Part shown: piece after piece, positions 30,853-38,695 of the stretch
Numbering within the stretch: the first letter of the stretch is position 1
Layout of the letters: each line of letters opens with the position of its first letter
Assembly: GCF_900207575.1 (NCBI RefSeq)
Contig: NZ_OAOQ01000003.1
Span: 1 to 64,000, forward strand
DNA length: 64,000 nt
Direction of reading: 5' to 3'
Source: Cereibacter ovatus
GTDB taxonomy: Bacteria > Pseudomonadota > Alphaproteobacteria > Rhodobacterales > Rhodobacteraceae
The notes under the pieces: generated by a model
What the model was told of the DNA's origin: nothing
The model's input: only the letters and a program-made list of their open reading frames with translations
Database searches by the model: none
Made by a program: the position numbers and the translations under genes

Positions 30853-31733
30853 TTCGCCAGACTCCCGCCGTCGTTTCTGGTTGCAGAGGTAGGATAAGCC
30901 CCCAGCCAATCCTCGCCGGGAACATGCGGAAACCCACGAAAGTTTTTGATATTGCAGAACTTCACCCGGCACGTGTCCAGCCGCCGGTCACACCCCGCCT
31001 CGAACCGGACCAGATCGCCTGTCCGGATTCCGGGGCCCAGCGCCTGCCACAAATCCAGGATGCGGACACCCGCGGACAGCCTGTCGGATTTGACAACACC
31101 CACAAGCCCGACCGCCGCGCCAGACAAAACGACAAGGCGACCATGATCGAACCAGCCTTCGGCAAAGTCACCAAAGGCAGCAAAACGGAAAGTCTGGCCC
31201 CCCTCGACCTCATCGACCGGCGCTTCGGCCGAATATCCTTCGCGCATCACGTCAAAGCCGCACTTGCGGTCCCCCAGAGCCGCCTGACAGTCGCGTTGGA
31301 ACACGCGCCCCTGCGGTTGGTTCAGCGCCTCGGTCAGGCCGCGCAACTCGGCACGGAAACTGCCCCCGGCATGAGATATCTCGCCAAGGCTGCCGCGGAA
31401 CTGAAGGATACGATCCTCGACCCGCACCCAGTTCACCAGCCAGGCTTCCACCGCCGCGCCATCGAAGCGGCCGGCCACCAGATCCTCCTCGGTCACCGCC
31501 GCATCCGACAAGGCGCCCACCGCCTCGGCATTGTCGACCGCCAAACCCGTGGTCTGCTGAAGCGCCGAGGCACTCAGCCCGGTACGGGCCCGGAATGAGA
31601 TGCCGCCAAACTCCAGATCCAGATCGTGATCGGTAAAGCCGAACACCCGCCCGTCACGGCGGCTGACCGCCCAGCACCGGCAGACCGTGGTGGCGCCCGT
31701 CTTCAGATGCGCATGAAACTCTGCCGCGCCCAT
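30849..31733 (-). CDS. g13: GTA baseplate hub protein (DUF2163)
   Basis: A 294-residue DUF2163 protein. The N-terminal half (HLKTGATTVCRCWAVSRRDG, FTDHDLDLEFGG) is typical of GTA gp13 and tail-tip proteins. The C-terminal half carries conserved cysteines: FQRDCQAALGDRKCGFD and FEAGCDRRLDTCRVKFCNIK. In the R. capsulatus GTA structure the hub was reported to hold an iron-sulphur cluster, and these cysteines are the likely ligands here (inference). It sits between g12 and g14 with overlapping ends at both sides. Confidence 0.9.
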   Translation of the reverse strand: MGAAEFHAHLKTGATTVCRCWAVSRRDGRVFGFTDHDLDLEFGGISFRARTGLSASALQQTTGLAVDNAEAVGALSDAAVTEEDLVAGRFDGAAVEAWLVNWVRVEDRILQFRGSLGEISHAGGSFRAELRGLTEALNQPQGRVFQRDCQAALGDRKCGFDVMREGYSAEAPVDEVEGGQTFRFAAFGDFAEGWFDHGRLVVLSGAAVGLVGVVKSDRLSAGVRILDLWQALGPGIRTGDLVRFEAGCDRRLDTCRVKFCNIKNFRGFPHVPGEDWLGAYPTSATRNDGGSLAK

Positions 31734-32365
31734 CAGACCCGCACCTCCACCACCGGAACACTGGGAACCTCGCCGGTCTGGAACGACGCCAGCGAGATCT
31801 GGATGCGGTCGGTATCGAACCGCACCGGCACGTCGAACTCGAACCCCGCCGTCACCGGCACGCCCCGCGCAGGCGCGGTGGCAAAGGTCACAAGACCCGT
31901 CGCCGTGTCCACCGACCAACTCACCGCCTCGACCTGCGCGATCCCGCCCAGCGCCACTGTCACCGTGCCGGCCACCGGCTTCACGATCGGCCGCACATAG
32001 CTTTCGCCGCCCGAGCGATAGGTCTTGCGCAACGCAAACACCCGCGTCTCGCCATCCCCCTCACCCAAAAGCTGATCCATCGGCCCCGGCACAGCGGATG
32101 CCGCACAAGACCGATAGTCCGACCAGTCCTTCCACCGGAATGCGTAAAGCTGGCCCGACCGCGCCTCGAAAAAGGCGATCAGCGCCTCAAGATCATCCAG
32201 CGAACTCAACGAGACACCCGCATCATAGCGCCGCCGCGAATGAGCCCACAGGCTGTTTCTTTCTTCGAACCCGTTGACCAGCGTAACAATTTCGGTGCGC
32301 CGTTCCGGGCCGCCCGCCGAACCGAAACTCAGGCTCGCCGGGAAACGGACTTCGTGAAACGCCAT
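31733..32365 (-). CDS. g12: GTA distal tail protein (DUF2460)
   Basis: The 210-residue protein opens with FHEVRFPASLSFGSAGGPER and contains NSLWAHSRRRYDAGVSLSSL and QLYAFRWKDWSDYRS, all hallmarks of DUF2460 proteins of GTAs and related phages. By homology it forms the distal tail ring where the baseplate begins. It starts 10 bases after g11 ends, and its stop shares bases with the g13 start. Confidence 0.92.
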   Translation of the reverse strand: MAFHEVRFPASLSFGSAGGPERRTEIVTLVNGFEERNSLWAHSRRRYDAGVSLSSLDDLEALIAFFEARSGQLYAFRWKDWSDYRSCAASAVPGPMDQLLGEGDGETRVFALRKTYRSGGESYVRPIVKPVAGTVTVALGGIAQVEAVSWSVDTATGLVTFATAPARGVPVTAGFEFDVPVRFDTDRIQISLASFQTGEVPSVPVVEVRV

Positions 32366-32375
32366 CTTCGCCCCC

Positions 32376-33032
32376 TCAGCCGTTCCGCTGCCCGCGCGAC
32401 AGCGCCCGGCTCATCTGGGCAGCAATCTGGCCCCGGCTTCGCTCGAACCCTTTCACATCGGGGGTCGAGACATTCATCGTCACATTCACCGCCTTGCCGC
32501 CGCCTCCGGCCTGCACGCCCAGCCGCCCGTCCGCACCGCGCGCAAGCGGCAGGATCGCCTCGGGCCCCGCCTCGCCCATCAACCCCGTGGCGCCGCGCAT
32601 CGGAAACGAGGTCGCCGCCGCGACCACGCCGCCCTTGGCAAACGGCATCACCCGCCCCTGCGAGAACGCAGCCCCCGTCCCGAACGAAAACAGCCCCCCC
32701 AGAACCGAGTTGATGCCATTGGCAACAAAGCCCGAGACAGCATCCTGAACCGGCTTCATCGCGATCGAATAAACGGTGCGAGAAATCGACTGCGCCAGCC
32801 CCTCCAGCGCGTCCGACAGCTTCATCCCGTCAAACACCACCCCGTCGAACGCGCGACGCAGCCCGGTGCCGACACCGCTCGACAGCCGGTCCACCTCGCG
32901 GCCGGTAAAGATCATCGACTCGCGCATCCGCGCCAGTTCCGCCTCGAAGCCCGCGGTCACGCCCGCGGTGCTGCCCAGCGTCGCCTCCAGCGCCGCCACC
33001 TGATCCTCCAGCGCCTCGATGTCAGCCATCAT
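32376..33032 (-). CDS. g11: GTA tape measure protein (short)
   Basis: Only 218 residues, far shorter than phage tape measures, in keeping with the short GTA tail. A coiled-coil start (IEALEDQVAALEATLGS) is followed by helical repeats, a glycine-rich hydrophobic region (FVANGINSVLGGLFSFGTGA) and the family text FAKGGVVAAATSFPMRGATG then LMGEAGPEAILPL. This C-terminal motif is usual for lambda-type tape measures. The start at 33032 overlaps the end of the preceding small gene by 11 bases. Confidence 0.9.
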   Translation of the reverse strand: MMADIEALEDQVAALEATLGSTAGVTAGFEAELARMRESMIFTGREVDRLSSGVGTGLRRAFDGVVFDGMKLSDALEGLAQSISRTVYSIAMKPVQDAVSGFVANGINSVLGGLFSFGTGAAFSQGRVMPFAKGGVVAAATSFPMRGATGLMGEAGPEAILPLARGADGRLGVQAGGGGKAVNVTMNVSTPDVKGFERSRGQIAAQMSRALSRGQRNG

Positions 33033-33222
33033 CCCGCCCTTTCCCTGCATCCGGATAGGCGCGCACCAGTTCTTCCAGCCGCGCCCGCGTCAGGGGCGGC
33101 ACCGCGCCCGCCCCCAGCATGATCCTCAGTTCCACCGGGGTCAGCCGCCAGAACGCATCGGGCTGAAGCCCAAGCCGGTTCAGCCCCACCCGCATCAGCG
33201 CGGGCCAGTCGAGACCGCTCAT
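33022..33222 (-). CDS. g10.1: GTA small protein gp10.1 (phage conserved family TIGR02216)
   Basis: A 66-residue protein beginning MSGLDWPALMRVGLNRLGLQ with LTPVELRIMLG. The 'W..L...g...L.L.P..FW.lTp.E' pattern is typical of small proteins just before tape measures, which are often tail assembly chaperones. It overlaps g10 by 4 bases and g11 by 11 bases. Its role by position is as chaperone partner of g10. Confidence 0.85.
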   Translation of the reverse strand: MSGLDWPALMRVGLNRLGLQPDAFWRLTPVELRIMLGAGAVPPLTRARLEELVRAYPDAGKGRDDG

Positions 33223-33536
33223 TCGTCGGGCAGCGCAAACGCCCGCGCCAGAAGCTCGGCCGCCGCGCGGGCCGCACCGACCGGCCCACCACCGATCTCG
33301 GCCGTGCGCAACACCTCGGCCGAGCCCTGCCACCCGCCGCCGCGCAACCCCGCCACCAGCACCGCCAGCACATCGCGGGCCGAAAACCGCCCGCTTTCGA
33401 ACCGCTCGGCGATCTCGACAAGGCTACCCGCGCCCAGCGTGGCCTCCAGTTCGGCCAAGGCGCCCAGCGTCAGCTTGCCGGTATGGCGCTGGCCATCCAG
33501 CCAGATCGCCACCTCTCCTGCCCAGGGGTTCGCCAT
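33219..33536 (-). CDS. g10: GTA gp10, tail assembly protein (gene transfer agent family)
   Basis: The 105-residue protein contains MANPWAGEVAIWLDGQRHTG, then LTLGALAELEATLGAGSLVE and a long C-terminal helix. The motif GEV.l..dG....l.LtlgALaELE is the GTA gp10 signature. With gp10.1 it corresponds in position to the tail-assembly chaperones G and GT of lambdoid phages. The ATG at 33536 forms a TGATG junction with the g9 stop. Confidence 0.88.
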   Translation of the reverse strand: MANPWAGEVAIWLDGQRHTGKLTLGALAELEATLGAGSLVEIAERFESGRFSARDVLAVLVAGLRGGGWQGSAEVLRTAEIGGGPVGAARAAAELLARAFALPDE

Positions 33537-33949
33537 CACAGCGCCGTGAACGACAAAAGCCCCGCCGAGGCGAGCGTGATCTCATACGTTGCCTCGCCAT
33601 TATGGCTGCCGGCATATTCGATGGACGAGATCAGGAACGGCCCCTCGACCACCCCGAAACCGGGAATGACCACCTGAAAGCGCGGCGCCTGACCGGAAAA
33701 GAAGATCGCCCGCGCCTTTTCGTCGGTCGCCGCATCGCGAAAGACCCCCGACCCCGAGATCGAGGCCGACTTGACCCCCGCGCCGGCCAAAAGCTCGCGC
33801 CAGCCCCCCTGACTTTCCAACGAGGTGACATCCACCGTTTCGGCGTTGAAACTGATCCGCGTGGCCCGAAGCCCCGCCATCGTTTCGAACTGCCCGCCTC
33901 CGTTCAGATCCAGCTTCACCAGCAAGTCCTTGCCGCTCTGCACAGCCAT
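33536..33949 (-). CDS. g9: GTA major tail (tube) protein
   Basis: A 137-residue tail tube protein of the TP901-1/GTA type: GKDLLVKLDLNGGGQFETMA, ATRISFNAETVDVTSLES, GSGVFRDAATDEKARAIFFS and the C-terminal GEATYEITLASAG. Monomers stack as hexameric rings to form the tail tube. The ATG at 33949 has GGAG 7 bases upstream and is preferred over the GTG at 33961. Confidence 0.93.
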   Translation of the reverse strand: MAVQSGKDLLVKLDLNGGGQFETMAGLRATRISFNAETVDVTSLESQGGWRELLAGAGVKSASISGSGVFRDAATDEKARAIFFSGQAPRFQVVIPGFGVVEGPFLISSIEYAGSHNGEATYEITLASAGLLSFTAL

Positions 33950-33989
33950 CTCGTTCTCCACCTTTGTCCTTGTCCGACCGCGGTCGGGT

Positions 33990-34391
33990 TCAGTCCTCGA
34001 TCCGGGCGCGGAAGGTCAGATCGATCCGGCGCGCGCCGCCCCGGCCGCCCAGCCGCCGGGCCGTGGCGCGCATGAACCCAAGCGCCACCAGCCGCCCCCG
34101 GCCCAGCGCCAGATCAGCCCCCACCAGCGCGTCCGATATCGCCACCGCGATCCGCTTTGCCGCCAGAAACCCCGCCGCATCCGAAATCACGCTGACGGTA
34201 AACCGATGCTCGGCCCCGCCCCCCGTCCCGTCCGAGGCATCGCGCACATCCTCGGGGCCGATCAGCACCCAGGTGCCCTGCCCGCCGCCGTGGGGCACAT
34301 CGTCATGGATCGACACCCCCGTCAGCGCCGGCGCCGCCTCAAGGCGCTGGAACACCGCCGCCTGAAGCGCGGCCGCTGCCCCGTAGCTCAT
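33990..34391 (-). CDS. g8: GTA gp8, tail terminator-like protein (DUF3168)
   Basis: A 133-residue DUF3168 protein: MSYGAAAALQAAVFQRLEAA, SIHDDVPHGGGQGTWVLIG, EHRFTVSVISDAAGFLAAKR and RRIDLTFRARIED. DUF3168 proteins correspond to tail-completion or terminator factors at the head-proximal end of the tail. It overlaps g7 by 4 bases. A 14-base palindrome (33974-33987) lies between its stop and g9. Confidence 0.88.
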   Translation of the reverse strand: MSYGAAAALQAAVFQRLEAAPALTGVSIHDDVPHGGGQGTWVLIGPEDVRDASDGTGGGAEHRFTVSVISDAAGFLAAKRIAVAISDALVGADLALGRGRLVALGFMRATARRLGGRGGARRIDLTFRARIED

Positions 34392-34723
34392 GCCGGCACC
34401 TCATCGCGGGCAAAGCACGACAGATAGCGCCCCGCGACATCCTTTTCGGTCACGGCCAGAATGGCATAGCAACGCGGCCCCTCGCGGAACCGCTGGCCCG
34501 CCTCGGGGCGCGCCATCGATCCGATCGGCGCCGCCCGAACCGTAATCCGCAGCGGAACCGAGCCCATGGGATATTCCTCACCCGCCACTTCGCGCCCGGT
34601 TCCCGGCTCGATCCGCGCCCAGAGTGTGCCCAGCAACGCCCAGTCGCACACGGCGCCGCCCGCCCCGTCGTCGGCCCGCATCGGGGCCTCAAGCAGCAGG
34701 CGGCGGTTCAGCATCTCTCTCAT
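34388..34723 (-). CDS. g7: GTA gp7, head-tail joining (stopper) protein
   Basis: A 111-residue protein of the phage head-tail joining family. It starts MREMLNRRLLLEAPMRADDG and has GGAVCDWALLGTLWARIEPG and PLRITVRAAPIGSMARPEAG. By position and fold family it is the stopper that closes the connector after DNA packaging. Four-base overlaps link it to g6 and g8. Confidence 0.88.
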   Translation of the reverse strand: MREMLNRRLLLEAPMRADDGAGGAVCDWALLGTLWARIEPGTGREVAGEEYPMGSVPLRITVRAAPIGSMARPEAGQRFREGPRCYAILAVTEKDVAGRYLSCFARDEVPA

Positions 34724-35319
34724 GCTGCGCCCCCGCCCAGAACCCGCACCGTCCGCCAGCGTTCGATCAACCCCACCACCGGCCAGGGCAGCCCCGCCCC
34801 CGCAAGGCCCGGTTCATAGCGGTTCTCGTAGTAATCCGCGGCCAGCAGCATCACCGCCTGCGCCAGATCTGCCGGAACCGACGCCCAGTCGGGGCCAAAG
34901 CCTGCCTCGAACCGGATCTCGATCCGCCCCCCCTGTGGCACGGTCGGCAACACCGAAGCGGTCGGCACGATTTTCGGCCGATGCCGGTCCCGCACCAGCC
35001 GCCAGCCAGATGCGGCCAACGGGATCTCGCGATCGTCCACCGTGAAAAGCGACACCGACAGCACCGAAGCGACCGGCGCCACCGGCAGCGCCTGCGCCTC
35101 GTCGCTGCGCCAATCCTCCAACACCAGAAGATAGCGCCGCGGCAGCAGAACCTTGCCCGTCCGCCCTTCGATGGTCGTCATCGCCGCCCGCAGGAAGGTC
35201 GCGATCAGGCTGTCCTGCAAACTGTCCTCGGCGAAACCGCTGCCAAGGCGCAGATGATCCTTCAGCGCCTGCACCGGCAATGCCTCGACCGGAACGGCCG
35301 TCTGCTCGATCAACATCAT
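34720..35319 (-). CDS. g6: GTA gp6, head-tail adaptor
   Basis: A 199-residue protein of the phage gp6/phiE125 gp8 head-tail connector family. It contains VEALPVQALKDHLRLGSGFA, SLIATFLRAAMTTIEGRTGK and the C-terminal PADLAQAVMLLAADYYENRY. These proteins bind under the portal as the first connector ring. It begins 90 bases after the capsid gene, beyond a strong hairpin (35372-35394), so its level may be set below that of capsid. Confidence 0.88.
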   Translation of the reverse strand: MMLIEQTAVPVEALPVQALKDHLRLGSGFAEDSLQDSLIATFLRAAMTTIEGRTGKVLLPRRYLLVLEDWRSDEAQALPVAPVASVLSVSLFTVDDREIPLAASGWRLVRDRHRPKIVPTASVLPTVPQGGRIEIRFEAGFGPDWASVPADLAQAVMLLAADYYENRYEPGLAGAGLPWPVVGLIERWRTVRVLGGGAA

Positions 35320-35371
35320 GGGAAACTCCGATATCGTCGCAAGGCGCAGGCCGGCCCCCCGGCATGCGCCG

Positions 35372-35394
35372 GCCGCCCCCGGATCGGGGGCGGC
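35372..35394. promoter_or_regulatory. Strong hairpin directly after the GTA capsid gene
   Basis: GCCGCCCCCG and CGGGGGCGGC form a 10-bp stem with a 3-base loop, 15 bases past the g5 stop. No T-run follows. It may stabilise the 3' end of a capsid message or partly attenuate downstream genes, in line with the much higher need for capsid protein. Confidence 0.45.
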
Positions 35395-35409
35395 CCGTGA
35401 AGGTTCCCG

Positions 35410-36606
35410 TCAGGACAGCGCGATCTTCAGCAGCTTGATCGCCGCATAGTCGGTCACATCGCCGCCCACGCGCTTGGTCGCGTAAAACAGGACATGCGGC
35501 TTGGCCGAGAAGGGGTCACGCAGCACGCGCACATCCGGCCGCTCGGCCACGGTATAGCCGGCCGCGAAATCGCCAAAGGCGATCGGATAGGCCCCCGCAG
35601 CGATGTCGGGCATGTCCTCGCACAGCAGCACCGGATAGCCCATCAGGCGCGCCGGCTCTGCCGCGGCCAACCCGTCCGACCACAGGAAGCGCCCGTCCGC
35701 ATCCTTCATCTTCCGGATCGTGCCCGCGGTTTTCGAGTTCATCACGAAGCTGCCGTTAGCGCGATAATCCGCGCCCAGCGCATAGACCAGCGTCACGATG
35801 CAATCCGCCGCATTCGAGACCGGGAAATCGCCCGCCGCCCCCGAGGCGACATAGCCCAGGCTGCCCCAGGACCACGACGCATTGGCCACCTTCGCCGGCG
35901 TCAGGAAGCCGCGCGGCTTGTCGACACCATCGCCGCTGACAAAGGCCCCGCTTTCGGCCCGCATGAAGCGCGTGGCGATCTTGCCGGCCAGCCAGCTTTC
36001 GACATCGAAGGCGGCATCGTCCAGCAACCGCTGGCTTGCCTTCGGCATCGCCGACAGCTCATGCAGCCGGATCGAGATCCTCTCGATGACAGGCGTCGCA
36101 CTTTCCGCCACCGCGGCCACCTCGGTCGCCCAGCCCGAGCCGATCTCGCTGCGGTCGATCAGCACTTCGAAGCTCGTGGCCTCGACATTGACGACCGAGG
36201 CGATCTGCCGGATCGAGGCAGTCGACAGCAGCATGGACCGGATCGTGTCCGATGTCTGCGGATCGACCAGATAGCCCCCGTCCGAGGCAACCGCCGTGGT
36301 CATGGCCTTGCCCTCAAGCACCAGCCCCCGCAGCCCGTCGTCATCGCCTGTGCGCAGATAGGCGCCAAACGCCTTGCGATGCGGCACATCCAGTTCGGCA
36401 GTCGCCGCAAGCGCCGGGCGCCCGTAGATCATGGTTTTGCGGTCCAGCATGGTCAAACGCTCTTCCTGTTGTTGAAACATGGTCTTCACTTCTTCCTGAA
36501 AGGCACTGATTTCCCTCAGGAAACCCGCCACGGCAGTCTTCGCCTCGGCGGCCGGATCCGGGCTTGCGGACATGCCTGTCCCGGCCCGGGAACGCGTCTC
36601 GGTCAT
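35410..36606 (-). CDS. g5: GTA major capsid protein (HK97 fold)
   Basis: The 398-residue precursor has an N-terminal coiled-coil scaffold region (residues about 15-60, FLREISAFQEEVKTMFQQQE) that the g4 protease should remove. The HK97 capsid domain then follows: LRGLVLEGKAMTTAVASDGG, YLVDPQTSDTIRSMLLSTAS, SFEVLIDRSEIGSGWATEVA, SGDGVDKPRGFLT and FGDFAAGYTVAERPDVRVLR. In R. capsulatus this protein builds the small GTA head that carries about 4 kb of host DNA. An AGGAAG ribosome binding site lies 6 bases before the ATG. Confidence 0.95.
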   Translation of the reverse strand: MTETRSRAGTGMSASPDPAAEAKTAVAGFLREISAFQEEVKTMFQQQEERLTMLDRKTMIYGRPALAATAELDVPHRKAFGAYLRTGDDDGLRGLVLEGKAMTTAVASDGGYLVDPQTSDTIRSMLLSTASIRQIASVVNVEATSFEVLIDRSEIGSGWATEVAAVAESATPVIERISIRLHELSAMPKASQRLLDDAAFDVESWLAGKIATRFMRAESGAFVSGDGVDKPRGFLTPAKVANASWSWGSLGYVASGAAGDFPVSNAADCIVTLVYALGADYRANGSFVMNSKTAGTIRKMKDADGRFLWSDGLAAAEPARLMGYPVLLCEDMPDIAAGAYPIAFGDFAAGYTVAERPDVRVLRDPFSAKPHVLFYATKRVGGDVTDYAAIKLLKIALS

Positions 36607-36642
36607 CTTGTCTTCCTCTGGTTTGAAACGGGGATCGGGGCC

Positions 36643-37206
36643 TCAGCCCCGGGCAAAGCTCTGGCGGGCCTCGTCAAAGATCCGGGCGATGGCCTGCCAC
36701 GCCCGGTCATCCTGCGCCTCGCCCTTCGAGGCGACACGCGCTTCCGGCAACATCGGGAAGGTGACAAGCGACACCTCCCACAACTCGATCTCGGACAGCA
36801 CCCGGTGGCCCGATCCGTCACGCGCAGCGCGGATGGTGCGATAGCCGATCGACAGCCCGTCCAGCGCCCCCGCCGCCACAAGCGCCGCCGCTTCCCGGCC
36901 GCGTGCGATCTCGGGCAGAATGCGCCCACGGACCCAAAGCCCGGTGGCATCCTCGCGCACCTCGTCCCAGACGCCGATCACCTCGGCCGGATCGTGCTGC
37001 CACAGCATCTTGACCCGCCGCCCCTGCGCGGTCAGCGCAGCCAGCGATGTGGCATAGGCGCCCGGCGCCACCAAATCGCCACCCTGATCGGCCCGCCCGA
37101 AAACCGAGGCATAGCCTTCGATCACCTCGCCCTCTGACAGGACCAATCCCGCCTCGGGCCGGTGAAACTTGTGCTCCGGCGCACCGAAGCCGTCCTTCAT
37201 CCTCAT
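36643..37206 (-). CDS. g4: GTA prohead protease (HK97 family)
   Basis: A 187-residue serine protease of the HK97 prohead/U35 family. It reads EVIEGYASVFGRADQGGDLV, WQHDPAEVIGVWDEVRED with the catalytic His, and AGALDGLSIGYRTI with the catalytic Ser. It matures the capsid by cutting the scaffold part of g5. I chose the start at 37206 because GGAG lies 7 bases upstream. It sits 36 bases before g5. Confidence 0.93.
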   Translation of the reverse strand: MRMKDGFGAPEHKFHRPEAGLVLSEGEVIEGYASVFGRADQGGDLVAPGAYATSLAALTAQGRRVKMLWQHDPAEVIGVWDEVREDATGLWVRGRILPEIARGREAAALVAAGALDGLSIGYRTIRAARDGSGHRVLSEIELWEVSLVTFPMLPEARVASKGEAQDDRAWQAIARIFDEARQSFARG

Positions 37207-37218
37207 CCGATCACTCCA

Positions 37219-37422
37219 TCACCTGAACAAAGCCCGACCCACCTGCCACAGCAACAGCAGCACCAGAGCGACCAGCCAGACCCCCATGTGCTGCCCCAGA
37301 CGGTCAAGCGCGCGGCCCACACGCCCCGCCCAGCCGTCAAAGTCGAACCCCCGCCCAAGGCCCGTGCAAGGCCAGGGCACCCACAGGCAGCAGCCCAACA
37401 GAACCGCCATGCCGCCAGCCAT
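37219..37422 (-). CDS. g3.5: GTA small membrane protein gp3.5
   Basis: A 67-residue protein with two hydrophobic segments (residues about 4-18, GMAVLLGCCLWVPWP, and about 48-62, VWLVALVLLLLWQVG). The ATG at 37422 overlaps the portal stop as ATGA. R. capsulatus has an orfg3.5 at the same place. Its function is not established; two possible membrane spans hint at a holin-like or membrane role, but this is inference. Confidence 0.75.
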   Translation of the reverse strand: MAGGMAVLLGCCLWVPWPCTGLGRGFDFDGWAGRVGRALDRLGQHMGVWLVALVLLLLWQVGRALFR

Positions 37423-38600
37423 CACTCCTGCTCCGGCAGGCGGGGCAGACCCAGCAGCATCCGCTTTTCGGCCTCGGTCAGGAAATCCGCAGCGGCGACG
37501 CGCGCCCATTGCTGATCCCGTTCAGCCGCAAGTGCCGGCACCTGATCCAGATCGGGCCGCAATTCCACCGGATCGCCCGTGAACCCCGACAGCCAGTGCG
37601 ACACCGCCGCCACCACCTTCGCCGCCAGCGGCAGAACCGTCAGCCGGTAGAACGCCCGGTGCGCTTCCTGATAGTTCGCATAGGTCGCCTCGCCCGGGAT
37701 CCCCAGCAGCATCGGCGGCACGCCGAAGGCGATGGCAATCTCGCGCGCTGCGGCCTCTTTCGTCTGCTGAAACTCCATATCGGAAGGCGAGAACCCCATC
37801 GGCTTCCAGTCCAACCCCCCCTCCAGCAGCATCGGCCGCCCGGCATTGCGCGCGCCCTGATGGTTGGCCTCGATCTCGCCCACCAGCCGGTCATATTGCT
37901 CGGCACTCAGTGACGCCTGCCCATCCGCCCCGTGATAGACAATGGCGCCCGACGGCCGCGCCGCATTGTCCAGAAGCGCCTTTGACCAGGCCGAGGCCGC
38001 CACATGCACATCCAGCGCCACCGCCGCCGCCTGAAGCGGCGAAAAGCCGTAATGGTCGTCCTGCGGATGAAAGCTGCGGATATGGCAGATCGGGCTGCCG
38101 GCGGTCATGTCGAACCGCAATTTGCGCGGCCCCACGGTATAGTCATAGGCCACCGGCCAACCATCCGGCCCCGGCACGATGCTCATCCGGTCCGACCGCA
38201 GCAGATGCACCTCGCCCGGCAGCCGCCCCGCCCCCGGCACCGCCTCAAGATAGGCGTTGCCGCTCAGCAAAAGCTGGGCGTAAAGCGCCTCGAACAGCTC
38301 GGCCCGGCCCTGAACCGGGTTCGGCCGCGTCACCAGATCCAGCACCGGATGGGTTTCATAGCGCCGCCCGCTGTCCTGCAAAACCAAAGGCAGCGCCGCC
38401 GCCGCCTCGGCGATCAGCCGGACCGACCGGAAAGCGATCGGATTGCCCAGAAACCCGTTCCGCGTCAGCGAAACCGTATCGCGCGGGCTCCAGGCCACGC
38501 GGCCCGTGCTCCACCCCACCAGCGGCCCCGTGGCCGAGGCCTTGCGCTCGGGCACAGCCTCGGGGGCCACCCCGGACTTCCGCATGAAATCGAACAGCAT
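37422..38600 (-). CDS. g3: GTA portal protein (HK97 family)
   Basis: The 392-residue portal forms the dodecameric ring through which DNA enters the head. Family text: LTRNGFLGNPIAFRSVRLIA, ALYAQLLLSGNAYLEAVPGA, HIRSFHPQDDHYGFSPLQAA, EQTK-like FQQTKEAAAREIAIAFGVPP, LLGIPGEATYANYQEAHRAF. A GGGAG element precedes the ATG at 38600. The upstream extension of the frame to 38726 lies in the 95-base gap after g2 and has no family similarity. Confidence 0.95.
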   Translation of the reverse strand: MLFDFMRKSGVAPEAVPERKASATGPLVGWSTGRVAWSPRDTVSLTRNGFLGNPIAFRSVRLIAEAAAALPLVLQDSGRRYETHPVLDLVTRPNPVQGRAELFEALYAQLLLSGNAYLEAVPGAGRLPGEVHLLRSDRMSIVPGPDGWPVAYDYTVGPRKLRFDMTAGSPICHIRSFHPQDDHYGFSPLQAAAVALDVHVAASAWSKALLDNAARPSGAIVYHGADGQASLSAEQYDRLVGEIEANHQGARNAGRPMLLEGGLDWKPMGFSPSDMEFQQTKEAAAREIAIAFGVPPMLLGIPGEATYANYQEAHRAFYRLTVLPLAAKVVAAVSHWLSGFTGDPVELRPDLDQVPALAAERDQQWARVAAADFLTEAEKRMLLGLPRLPEQE

Positions 38601-38695
38601 CTCCTGAACTCCCTTGTCGCGCGGACATGCCGCCGCCGTTCCGCGGCCCGCCCGAAGGGCCGCAGAGCTTCTCCGCCATCGATGACAAAACTCTG

